DNA of 30,110 bases from DAIDJM01 sp964250215 (lineage in GTDB: Bacteria; Pseudomonadota; Alphaproteobacteria; Acetobacterales; Acetobacteraceae). The position numbers were made by a program, and so were the translations under genes. The notes under the pieces were generated by a model. The model did not search any database. It worked only from the letters and a program-made list of their open reading frames with translations, and was not told the origin of the DNA. The stretch spans positions 1-30,110 of the forward strand of contig CAXUEX010000017.1 of assembly GCA_964250215.1 (NCBI GenBank), in the 5' to 3' direction. The stretch's first letter is position 1, and every line of letters begins with the position of its first letter. Of this stretch, positions 15,385 through 21,993 are shown piece after piece.

Positions 15385-16125
15385 TCATCTCGGCGCCGCG
15401 CCAGGCAGGATCACGCGACTTACCGCCTTGGCGTCGATTGCGGTAACCGATCCCGCCTGCGCCAGGATCGCGCCGATGCGATCGTGGTAGAGCTGATCGA
15501 GAAGTGCGGGCTCCGCGTTGCCGTCACGATGTTGCAGTGCCAGAATGGGCGCGACCAGCGTGCGGGAAGCGGCAATGTTTTCGGCGCTGGATGCGGCGGC
15601 CGCCATCCGCTGCGCATCTGCCGCGCGGGCGGCCTGCGCGCGCATGGCAGCCGCATCGGCGCGGGCCGCCGCAACCGTCTGCGCCGCACGTAGCGTTGCG
15701 GCCTCAACGCCGCCTTCGGCCGCTCCGGGCACCGACGCCGTCAGTTCGGCGTCCGCCACCTCGATGCCAAATTCGCGGCCGCGGTCGTTCACCATCCCGA
15801 GAAATTCATCTCGCAGTGCCGCGCCCGCCGCATCGGGCTTTCCCGAATGCAAAAGTAGCAGATCGTCCGGCCCGTGCCGCAGCGCCAACCACGTCGCCGC
15901 GGCCCGAAAAATGCAGAGCAGGGCAGGGGCTATCGCATCGCTGGCGCCCGATGCCGGATCGGAGGCGCGCCACGCGATCGCGCCGCCAAGCTGCACGACA
16001 TCTCCGCCGGCCGTGAGATAGGCCGTGGCCGGAACTGCGATTTCGCCGGATTGCGGTGCTTCGGCCGCATGCGCCGCCACAGCAAGGCACAAGGCGGCAA
16101 GCCAACCCCGCAGAACAGCCCTCAT
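15385..16125 (-). CDS. Truncated, exported HflK/SPFH-like protein
   Basis: The product is 246 residues long. It begins with a cleavable signal peptide (MRAVLRGWLAALCLAVAAHA, cleavage before AEAPQSG) where HflK has a membrane anchor. Residues ~36-56 (AYLTAGGDVVQLGGAIAWRASDP) match the HflK strand pattern LTxDxNVVDxxxxVxWRxxDP. Residues 112-128 (VNDRGREFGIEVADAEL) match the end of the SPFH fold. A long Ala-rich helix (about 140-205) corresponds to the SPFH coiled-coil stalk. The N-terminal part of SPFH is missing, so this looks like a trimmed paralogue that stays soluble in the periplasm and could co-assemble with its two neighbours. The start overlaps the stop of the preceding HflC-like gene by 4 bases, which indicates translational coupling. 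The assignment is by eye and of moderate certainty. Confidence 0.65.
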   Translation of the reverse strand: MRAVLRGWLAALCLAVAAHAAEAPQSGEIAVPATAYLTAGGDVVQLGGAIAWRASDPASGASDAIAPALLCIFRAAATWLALRHGPDDLLLLHSGKPDAAGAALRDEFLGMVNDRGREFGIEVADAELTASVPGAAEGGVEAATLRAAQTVAAARADAAAMRAQAARAADAQRMAAAASSAENIAASRTLVAPILALQHRDGNAEPALLDQLYHDRIGAILAQAGSVTAIDAKAVSRVILPGAAPR

Positions 16126-17102
16126 TTCTGCGTGTCGCCCGTGCCGGGCGGCCCCGCCACCAACGCCGAGAACGGCGCCGCATCGGTGCGCAGCACCAGT
16201 CGCGTGTTGCTCCCCACCACGGCCGCGAGCGTATCGAGCGAGCGCAGCAGCGAATAGAGCTGCGGGTCGGCAGCATACGCTTTCTGCTCGATGTCCGCCG
16301 CCTCGCGCCGCGCGCCCGCCTCGATGGAAGCCGCTTCGGCATTCGCATCCGCCAGCATGATCCGGCTATCCCGCGACGCTTCCGCCCGGATCCGCGCCGC
16401 CTCGCCGGCGGCTTCCGCGCTGCGCAGCTGCCATGCAGTTTCGCGCTCCGAACGCACCCGCGCGGCCTGCGCTTGCAGCACCGGCTCCGGCAGGCTCAGC
16501 CGCTCAATGCCCGCTTGCAGCACAGCAATTCCGTAGTCGCGATGTAGCTCCGGCGATATCTCTGCCTTCAGCCGGGCTTCCAACGCATCCAGATGCGGCT
16601 GGGTCGGGTCGGCATTCACAAGGTCGGCGAACGCGAAACCGGCGGCGGCGCGTTCCAGCGCGGCGGCAGCCAGGCTGCGCAACTGCCCCGCCGCCGTATC
16701 GGCATCGTTGCGCGCCGCGCGCACGAATTGCCCGATATCGGCGGCCGTATCGCCAACCCGCCACACCAGAAAAGCCTGCAACAGAACGCGCTTGCCGTCG
16801 CGCAAGCCGATTTCCTGCAATTCCGCGCTAGCCACGCGCACGCGAAGGTCCACTTTCAGCGTGCGCTGCCACGGCAGTTTCCAAGCCAGCCCGGGTTGCC
16901 TCAGCACACCCACCGGCTGCCCGAATTCCGTCACCAGCAGCGCCGTTCCTGCCGGCACCACCGCCGCACACGCCGCCAATCCCACGGCCACGAACGCCGC
17001 CCCGGCGAGCAGCCAGCCCAGCGCCCGACGACGCCCCGGCGCGGCGGTGGGCGGGGGTTGGCTGTCGAGCGGGATGGCTTCGGGCGCGTGGTCCAAGCTC
17101 AT
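16122..17102 (-). CDS. SPFH/HflC-like membrane protein
   Basis: The product is 326 residues long. A Pro-rich cytoplasmic start is followed by one membrane helix (about 28-50), then the SPFH opening VPAGTALLVTEFGQPVGVL and QPGLAWKLPW. YGIAVLQAGIERLSLPE and the SERETAWQLRSAEAAGEAARIRAEA coiled coil (about 200-275) are typical of HflC. The end, DPQLYSLLRSLDTLA with LVLRTDAAPFSAL, also follows HflC. HflC with HflK forms a large cage around the FtsH protease; other SPFH proteins (flotillins, stomatins) scaffold membrane microdomains. It overlaps the gene before and the gene after by 4 bases each (ATGA type). No ftsH, the usual partner, lies in the window, so it is probably not the main cellular HflC. 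Confidence 0.85.
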   Translation of the reverse strand: MSLDHAPEAIPLDSQPPPTAAPGRRRALGWLLAGAAFVAVGLAACAAVVPAGTALLVTEFGQPVGVLRQPGLAWKLPWQRTLKVDLRVRVASAELQEIGLRDGKRVLLQAFLVWRVGDTAADIGQFVRAARNDADTAAGQLRSLAAAALERAAAGFAFADLVNADPTQPHLDALEARLKAEISPELHRDYGIAVLQAGIERLSLPEPVLQAQAARVRSERETAWQLRSAEAAGEAARIRAEASRDSRIMLADANAEAASIEAGARREAADIEQKAYAADPQLYSLLRSLDTLAAVVGSNTRLVLRTDAAPFSALVAGPPGTGDTQK

Positions 17103-17962
17103 TCCTCCTTGCCGTCGCCGGCCGTCAATGCGGCGCTGGAGAGCGGGCGCAAATCCAGAACGGGCGCCTCCGGCCAGTTCAGCCGGTGATCGATGATGGT
17201 TTTCGGCGCTTTGGCGAGCGCACGCTGCAGTGCTGCCAGATACCGTTCGAGCAGAAACGCCTGGCCGCCGGCGCGCGCCGCCTGCTGATCAGCCTGGAAC
17301 ACCACCGCGTTCGCGCGGGCGGCCGCCACGATTTCGGCTGCCCTGGCGCGCGCGTCGGCAATGCGCGCGAACACCTCCTGCCGCGCCGTCGCCGCCACGA
17401 AGGCAGCGTCGCCCCGTGCGCCTTGCAACGCGGTTTGCGCGACGATATCGGCCGCGCGCCATCCGGGATCGGCCGAGCCGGTATCCCCGACCGTCACCTC
17501 CAACACCTCCAGCCCGCTCGCCCGCGTGCGCAGCGCCGCCTGAACATCGCCCCGCAGCCGCAAGGCCTGATGCGTTGCTGCTTTGCCCAGCGCGTTCGGC
17601 GCCGGCCACGCGCAAAACGCCCGCTCGGCTTCCGCCTGAACAAGGGCCGCCGCGTCGCGCAGCGAAACCGCTTGCCTTGCGTCGGCATCGCTCAGCCCGA
17701 CGCGATAGAGCACGTGGATTTCGGCCGTGCCGTGCCGAATTGGCGGCACTTCGCGCACGGCGCCGTAATCCAGCCGGTGCACGCGGCCGGCCGGCCAGGG
17801 CAGCAGGGCATGCAGACCCGGCTGCAGTACACGCACCGGCGTGCCGAACTCCTCATAGATCGCGCGCCCGTCCGGTGGCACCTGCGTCAGCCCCGAGAGA
17901 AGCCACAGCGCCAGCATCGTGGCCATGGCAAGCCCGGCAAGCATGGATGGGTGCCGCTTCAT
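17099..17962 (-). CDS. SPFH/HflK-like membrane protein
   Basis: The product is 287 residues from the ATG at 17962, where the membrane anchor begins (KRHPSMLAGLAMATMLALW, helix about 7-25). The frame stays open upstream to 18127, but that stretch would overlap the aquaporin gene and is Arg-rich and unconvincing. The SPFH domain opens with VPPDGRAIYEEFGTPVRVL and QPGLHALLPWP, the HflK pattern. It continues with an Ala-rich helical stalk (about 175-235) and ends with LERYLAALQRALAKAPKTIID, like the HflK C-terminus. It is the first gene of the five-gene operon (SPFH, SPFH, exported SPFH, carotenoid oxygenase, GT90). Divergent aqpZ lies 116 bases away. CATAGT about 10 bases before the ATG could be a -10 box, but without a good -35. 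Confidence 0.82.
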   Translation of the reverse strand: MKRHPSMLAGLAMATMLALWLLSGLTQVPPDGRAIYEEFGTPVRVLQPGLHALLPWPAGRVHRLDYGAVREVPPIRHGTAEIHVLYRVGLSDADARQAVSLRDAAALVQAEAERAFCAWPAPNALGKAATHQALRLRGDVQAALRTRASGLEVLEVTVGDTGSADPGWRAADIVAQTALQGARGDAAFVAATARQEVFARIADARARAAEIVAAARANAVVFQADQQAARAGGQAFLLERYLAALQRALAKAPKTIIDHRLNWPEAPVLDLRPLSSAALTAGDGKEE

Positions 17963-18020
17963 CGCACGCGCCACTATGCCGCAGCCTGGGCCCGCCTGCC
18001 AGCAACCAAGCCAGCGCGGC

Positions 18021-18049
18021 TTGACCCCGGGCGAGGCCAGACCGATACG
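18021..18049 (+). promoter_or_regulatory. Candidate sigma70-type promoter of aqpZ
   Basis: TTGACC at 18021-18026 (five of six to the -35 consensus) is followed after 17 bases by GATACG at 18044-18049 (three of six to the -10 consensus). The aqpZ ATG stands 29 bases further on with GGAG between. The spacing and the -35 are good; the -10 is weak. Confidence 0.38.
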
Positions 18050-18078
18050 ACGCTGAAACCTGAACGGAGTTCTGCGCC

Positions 18079-18819
18079 ATGCAATCCGACATGCTGCGCC
18101 GCGTTGTCGCGGAATTCTTCGGAACATTCTGGCTGGTTTTCGCCGGTTGCGGTTCGGCCGTGCTGGCCGCCGGATTTCCGCAGCTCGGCATCGGCTTCCT
18201 CGGCGTCGCCTTTGCCTTCGGTCTCACGGTGCTCACCATGGCCTATGCGGTGGGCCACATCTCCGGCGGTCATTTCAATCCGGCCGTCACGCTGGGCCTG
18301 TGGGCCAGCGGCCGCTGCGCCAACAAGCATGTGCTGCCCTATGTGGCGGCGCAGGTGGCGTCGGCGGTGGCCGCGGCCGGCGTGCTGTGGCTGATCGCTT
18401 CGGGCAAGGTGGGCTGGGTGCCAGGCGGCTTCGCCTCGAACGGCTATGGCGACCTCAGCCCCGGCAAATACGGGCTGCCGGCGTGCTTTCTCACCGAATT
18501 CGTCATGACCTTCTTCTTTCTGTTCATCATCATCGGCACCACCAGCAAGGGCGCGGCCACCGGTTTTGCCGGCATCCCGATCGGGCTGGGGCTGACGCTG
18601 ATCCACCTGGTTTCCATTCCGGTCACAAATACCTCGGTCAACCCGGCGCGCAGCACGGGCCCCGCGATCTTCGCCGGCGGCCCGTATCTGGCGCAGCTCT
18701 GGCTGTTCTGGCTGGCGCCGGTGGCCGGGGCGGTGCTGGCCGGGCTGCTGGCGCGATGGCTGTACGATCAAGGCAAGATCGACGAGACGGTGGTGGTGGA
18801 GGAGCGGAGCGTGGCTTGA
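18079..18819 (+). CDS. aqpZ: Aquaporin Z water channel
   Basis: The product is 246 residues long with six membrane helices and two half-helices. Both NPA boxes are present: Asn67-Pro-Ala in GGHFNPAVTLG and Asn188-Pro-Ala in SVNPARSTGP. The selectivity filter residues of the water-specific AqpZ type are Phe47, His176, Thr185 and Arg191, which argues for water and against glycerol transport. It forms inner-membrane tetramers and balances osmotic water flow. The loop at 118-132 (ASNGYGDLSPGKYG) is typical of bacterial AqpZ. The ATG at 18079 has GGAG about 8 bases upstream and a candidate promoter in the divergent gap. The next gene is convergent, 9 bases away, with no visible terminator. Confidence 0.97.
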   Translation: MQSDMLRRVVAEFFGTFWLVFAGCGSAVLAAGFPQLGIGFLGVAFAFGLTVLTMAYAVGHISGGHFNPAVTLGLWASGRCANKHVLPYVAAQVASAVAAAGVLWLIASGKVGWVPGGFASNGYGDLSPGKYGLPACFLTEFVMTFFFLFIIIGTTSKGAATGFAGIPIGLGLTLIHLVSIPVTNTSVNPARSTGPAIFAGGPYLAQLWLFWLAPVAGAVLAGLLARWLYDQGKIDETVVVEERSVA

Positions 18820-18828
18820 GGCGCGCCA

Positions 18829-19392
18829 TCAGCGCTCCGCCAGCAGCGGCTCGTATTTTTCCAGCTCGGTATTGCGCAGCAGCAGCACGCCGCGGCGGCT
18901 GGCGGCTTCCAGCATCGCGGCCGGCGGCTTGCCCGTGCACACCAGCGCCGCGCGCGTTGCTCCGGCTTTCGGCCGTGCCGCCGCCAGCGACGCCAGATCG
19001 CCATCGTCCGGCTCGGCGTCCGGCCGCAGGCAGTGCAGCAGGATGCGGGCGCGGTCCTTCTGCGCCACCAGCTCGGCATCGCCGCTCTCGGTGATGCGAC
19101 TTTCCGTCACCCGCCAGCCATGCTGGCGCAGGAACACGGTGCAGCGGCCGATGAAGCCCGCCGGCGGCAGGCCGGATGGCCAGCGCCAGCCATCCTCGGG
19201 CGGCACCTCGGCCTGTGCCGCCAGATAGCGCCGCCGGGCCCGGCGCAGCAGCGGCCCGGCCAGGATGGCCGCCACCAGCACGGTAGCCGCGAGCACATAG
19301 GGGTGCAGCGAAGCGGGGCCGATCACCCATACCAGCAGCGGCACGAACACCAGAAGCTGAAACGGCAGGTCGAATACCAGGGCGGCGAACAT
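18829..19392 (-). CDS. Membrane-anchored restriction-endonuclease-like (Mrr-fold) protein, probably inactive
   Basis: The product is 187 residues from the ATG at 19392, which has AGGGG just upstream; a TTG at 19428 would add 12 residues. Two adjacent membrane helices (about 7-26 and 30-48) are followed by a soluble domain: GFIGRCTVFLRQHGWRVTESR then SGDAELVAQKDRARILLHCLRPD. This has the layout of Mrr-type PD-(D/E)xK domains, where GDGGxDLxxxKDGxxxxVQCKR is usual. Asp105 is kept, but the QxK pair reads His-Cys-Leu (120-122), so the catalytic lysine appears lost. The end (AALVCTGKPPAAMLEAASRRGVLLL) matches the later strands of the fold. A sensing or nucleic-acid-binding role at the membrane is possible but unproven. 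It is divergent from the oxidase-like gene across 124 bases. Confidence 0.62.
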   Translation of the reverse strand: MFAALVFDLPFQLLVFVPLLVWVIGPASLHPYVLAATVLVAAILAGPLLRRARRRYLAAQAEVPPEDGWRWPSGLPPAGFIGRCTVFLRQHGWRVTESRITESGDAELVAQKDRARILLHCLRPDAEPDDGDLASLAAARPKAGATRAALVCTGKPPAAMLEAASRRGVLLLRNTELEKYEPLLAER

Positions 19393-19516
19393 GCGCCCCT
19401 GGGTGGCAAGCGGCACGCGCCGGCGCAAGAGACGAAGTCGCGAAAGCGTGAAACGGGGCTTCGGACCCGCGATGCCCGGCCAAGCGTCAGAACGTCACGC
19501 AAGCCGGAGAGCGAGC

Positions 19517-21301
19517 ATGAGCCAGAGCGTGAGCGAATTTGTTTGGAACCGGTTGGCGGAATGGGGGCTGAAGCGCGTCTATGGCTACCCTGGCGATGGC
19601 GTGGGCGGCCTGGATGAGGCGCTGCAGCGTGTTCAGGACAAAATTCAATACGTTCAGGTGCGGCATGAGGAGATGGCCGCCTTCATGGCCTCGGCCCATG
19701 CCAAGTTCACCGGCGAGGTGGGGCTTTGTTACGCCACCAGCGGACCGGGCGCCATCCACCTGCTGAACGGGCTCTACGACGCCAAGATGGACCACGTGCC
19801 GGTGGTGGCCATCGTCGGCCAGCAGGCGCGCACGTCGCTCGGCGCGAATTACCAGCAGGAAGTGGATCTGGTTTCGCTGTTCAAGGACGTGGCATCCGAA
19901 TACGTAATCATGGGCACCGAGCCGACGCAGGTGCGGCACCTGATCGATCGCGCGGTGCGCATCGCCAGCAGCCGCCGCACCGTCACCTGCGTCATCCTGC
20001 CGAACGATCTGCAAGGCATGAAATACGAAGACCCACCGCTGGTGCACGGCACCACGCATACCGGCGTGGGCTATGCCGGTCCCGCGCTGCTGCCCGCCGA
20101 AAATCTGTTGCGGCAGGCAGCGGAAATTCTCAACGCCGGCAGCAAGGTGGCCATGCTGGTGGGGGCAGGGGCCCTGTCGGCGACCGACGAGGTGATCGCG
20201 GTGGCCGACAAGTTGCAGGCGGGCGTGGCCAAGGCGCTGCTCGGAAAATGCGCCGTGCCGGACGATCTGCCGTTCGTCACCGGCTCGCTCGGTCTGCTAG
20301 GAACGGAACCGAGCTGGGACATGATGCAGGGTTGCGACACGTTCCTGATGGTGGGTTCGAGTTTTCCTTACAGCGAATTTCTGCCCAAACCGGGATCGGC
20401 GCGCGGCGTGCAAATCGATCTCGATCCAACACGGACCAGCCTGCGCTACCCCATGGAATCCAACCTGATCGGCGACACCGCCACCACGCTGCGCGCCCTG
20501 CTGCCGATGCTGCAGCAGAAACCCGCCGGACACTGGCGGCAAAGCATCGAGAAAAACGTCGCGAGCTGGTGGAAGACCTTGGAAGAGCGAGCCATGCAGC
20601 CGGCGGAGCCGATCAATCCGCAGCGCATCTTCTGGGAGCTTTCGCCGCGCCTGCCCGACAACTGCATCATGACCGGCGATTCCGGATCGGTCGCAAACTG
20701 GTATGCCCGCGATATAAAAATCCGGCGCGGCATGAAGGGCTCGCTCTCGGGCAGCCTGGCCTCCCTGGGCGCCGCGACGCCGTATGCGATGGCGGCCAAG
20801 ATGGCGTTCCCGGATCGCGTGGTGATCGGCTTCATCGGCGACGGCGCCATGCAGATGAACGGCCTGAACGTGATGATAACGGTATCGAAATACTGGCGCG
20901 AATGGCGCGATCCGCGGTTCATCCTGATGGTGCTGAACAACCAGGATCTGAACCAGGTGACTTGGGAGGAACGGGTGCAGTTGGGGCAAGGCAAGACGCC
21001 CCTGACCCAGAGCATTCCCGATATGCCATATCACCGCTATGCCGAGTTGATCGGCCTGAAGGGCATCGAGGTGCGCGATCCGGAGCGCATCGGTGCGGCC
21101 TGGGAAGAAGCGCTGAGCGCCGATCGGCCGGTGATCCTCAACATCTATGCCGATCCCAACGTGCCGCCGCTGCCGCCGCACATCACGCTGAAGGATGCAA
21201 AAAACTTCATGACGATGACGGTGAGCGAGCCGGAACTGGTCAGCGTATTGAAGAACACGGCCAGGGAAGTGCTGGCGGGGGTCTTGCCCGGCGATAGATG
21301 A
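19517..21301 (+). CDS. Thiamine-diphosphate enzyme, pyruvate oxidase/dehydrogenase (PoxB)-like
   Basis: The product is 594 residues from the ATG at 19517, with CCGGAGA upstream. The open frame before it (from 19391) is noise. The N-terminal domain has YGYPGDGVGGLDEAL and the ThDP-activating Glu51 in QVRHEEMAAFMASAHAK, then TSGPGAIHLLNGLYDAKMD, which is the ThDP-binding Pyr domain. The C-terminal PP domain has Gly441-Asp-Gly and Asn474-Asn475, the metal/diphosphate motif. The order and the VPVVAIVGQ segment resemble PoxB (pyruvate:ubiquinone oxidoreductase, giving acetate and CO2), though acetolactate synthase-like or oxalyl-type decarboxylases share the fold. A helical end (LVSVLKNTAREVLAGVL) could contact the membrane as in PoxB. 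The gene stands alone; dedA is convergent 6 bases downstream. Confidence 0.85.
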   Translation: MSQSVSEFVWNRLAEWGLKRVYGYPGDGVGGLDEALQRVQDKIQYVQVRHEEMAAFMASAHAKFTGEVGLCYATSGPGAIHLLNGLYDAKMDHVPVVAIVGQQARTSLGANYQQEVDLVSLFKDVASEYVIMGTEPTQVRHLIDRAVRIASSRRTVTCVILPNDLQGMKYEDPPLVHGTTHTGVGYAGPALLPAENLLRQAAEILNAGSKVAMLVGAGALSATDEVIAVADKLQAGVAKALLGKCAVPDDLPFVTGSLGLLGTEPSWDMMQGCDTFLMVGSSFPYSEFLPKPGSARGVQIDLDPTRTSLRYPMESNLIGDTATTLRALLPMLQQKPAGHWRQSIEKNVASWWKTLEERAMQPAEPINPQRIFWELSPRLPDNCIMTGDSGSVANWYARDIKIRRGMKGSLSGSLASLGAATPYAMAAKMAFPDRVVIGFIGDGAMQMNGLNVMITVSKYWREWRDPRFILMVLNNQDLNQVTWEERVQLGQGKTPLTQSIPDMPYHRYAELIGLKGIEVRDPERIGAAWEEALSADRPVILNIYADPNVPPLPPHITLKDAKNFMTMTVSEPELVSVLKNTAREVLAGVLPGDR

Positions 21302-21307
21302 CGCTTG

Positions 21308-21925
21308 TTACCCGGCCGCAGGCCGGCGGAGCCGCGTGTACACGAACCAGCCGATCAGCAGGATGGTGCCCGCCACCACAATGCCCTCCAGCGGGTGCAG
21401 GATCGCGGCCAGGCGCGGATCGCTGTTCCAGCGATGACCCAGAACCTCGCCGGCATAGGCGAGTGCCAGGCACCAGGCGAAGGAGCCCACAAACGTCAGC
21501 GCGTGGAACGGCACCAGCGGCATCCGGGCGATGCCGGCGGGCAGGGCGATGAAGGTGCGGATCAGCGGCAGCAAACGGCCGATCAGGATGGCCGGCGTGC
21601 CGAAGCGCGCAAAGAACCATTCGGCGCGGCGCAGATCGGCTTCGGTAAGCAGCACGTAGCGGCCGTAGCGGAGGATGAACGGGCGACCGCCCCAGGCGCC
21701 CACGGCGTAGGCGGCCGCGGACCCGAGATTGCAGCCGACGGCACCGGCGAGGGCCACCGGGATCAGGCTGAAGCGGCCAGTGGAAACCAGATACCCGGCG
21801 AAAGGCATGATGATTTCCGAGGGCAGCGGCGTGCAGGCGGATTCGGCCGCCATGAGCAGCGCCACGCCCAGATAGCCGGCGGCCGAGATGGCGGCGGTGA
21901 TCCAGCCGGCCAGGAACGTGATCAT
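21308..21925 (-). CDS. DedA-family inner-membrane protein
   Basis: The product is 205 residues long with about five hydrophobic segments. The DedA (SNARE-associated/VTT) signatures are present: ESACTPLPSEIIMPFAGYL near the N-terminus (re-entrant helix with the acidic residue) and FARFGTPAILIGRLLPLIRTFIALPAGIARM, which contains the paired arginines needed for function. DedA proteins act in membrane homeostasis and proton-driven transport; some recycle undecaprenyl phosphate or flip phospholipids. Which lipid is used here is unknown. It is divergent from a phospholipase C-like gene across 68 bases and convergent with the PoxB-like gene. TAGAAG lies 30 bases upstream of the ATG. Confidence 0.93.
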   Translation of the reverse strand: MITFLAGWITAAISAAGYLGVALLMAAESACTPLPSEIIMPFAGYLVSTGRFSLIPVALAGAVGCNLGSAAAYAVGAWGGRPFILRYGRYVLLTEADLRRAEWFFARFGTPAILIGRLLPLIRTFIALPAGIARMPLVPFHALTFVGSFAWCLALAYAGEVLGHRWNSDPRLAAILHPLEGIVVAGTILLIGWFVYTRLRRPAAG

Positions 21926-21955
21926 GCGATCCGGTCTTCCCCACGTGCGCGTGCG

Positions 21956-21961
21956 CTTCTA
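21956..21961 (-). promoter_or_regulatory. Candidate -10 element (TAGAAG) of dedA
   Basis: TAGAAG is read on the minus strand 30 bases before the dedA ATG, the third occurrence of this hexamer at 25-30 bases from a start in the window. It lies within an imperfect dyad formed by CCCCACGT (21939-21946) and ACGTGCGGGG (21961-21970) in the divergent gap. No -35 box is evident. Confidence 0.27.
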
Positions 21962-21993
21962 CGTGCGGGGGGATCAGGAAGCCAGGGGACGCG

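Noticed and set aside
17963..18127. 55-residue N-terminal extension of the first SPFH protein
   Set aside because: It would overlap aqpZ, is Arg-rich, and precedes a natural membrane-anchor start at 17962.
19391..19516. N-terminal extension of the PoxB-like protein
   Set aside because: The ATG at 19517 has a ribosome binding site and gives the normal ThDP-enzyme N-terminus; the extension is basic noise.
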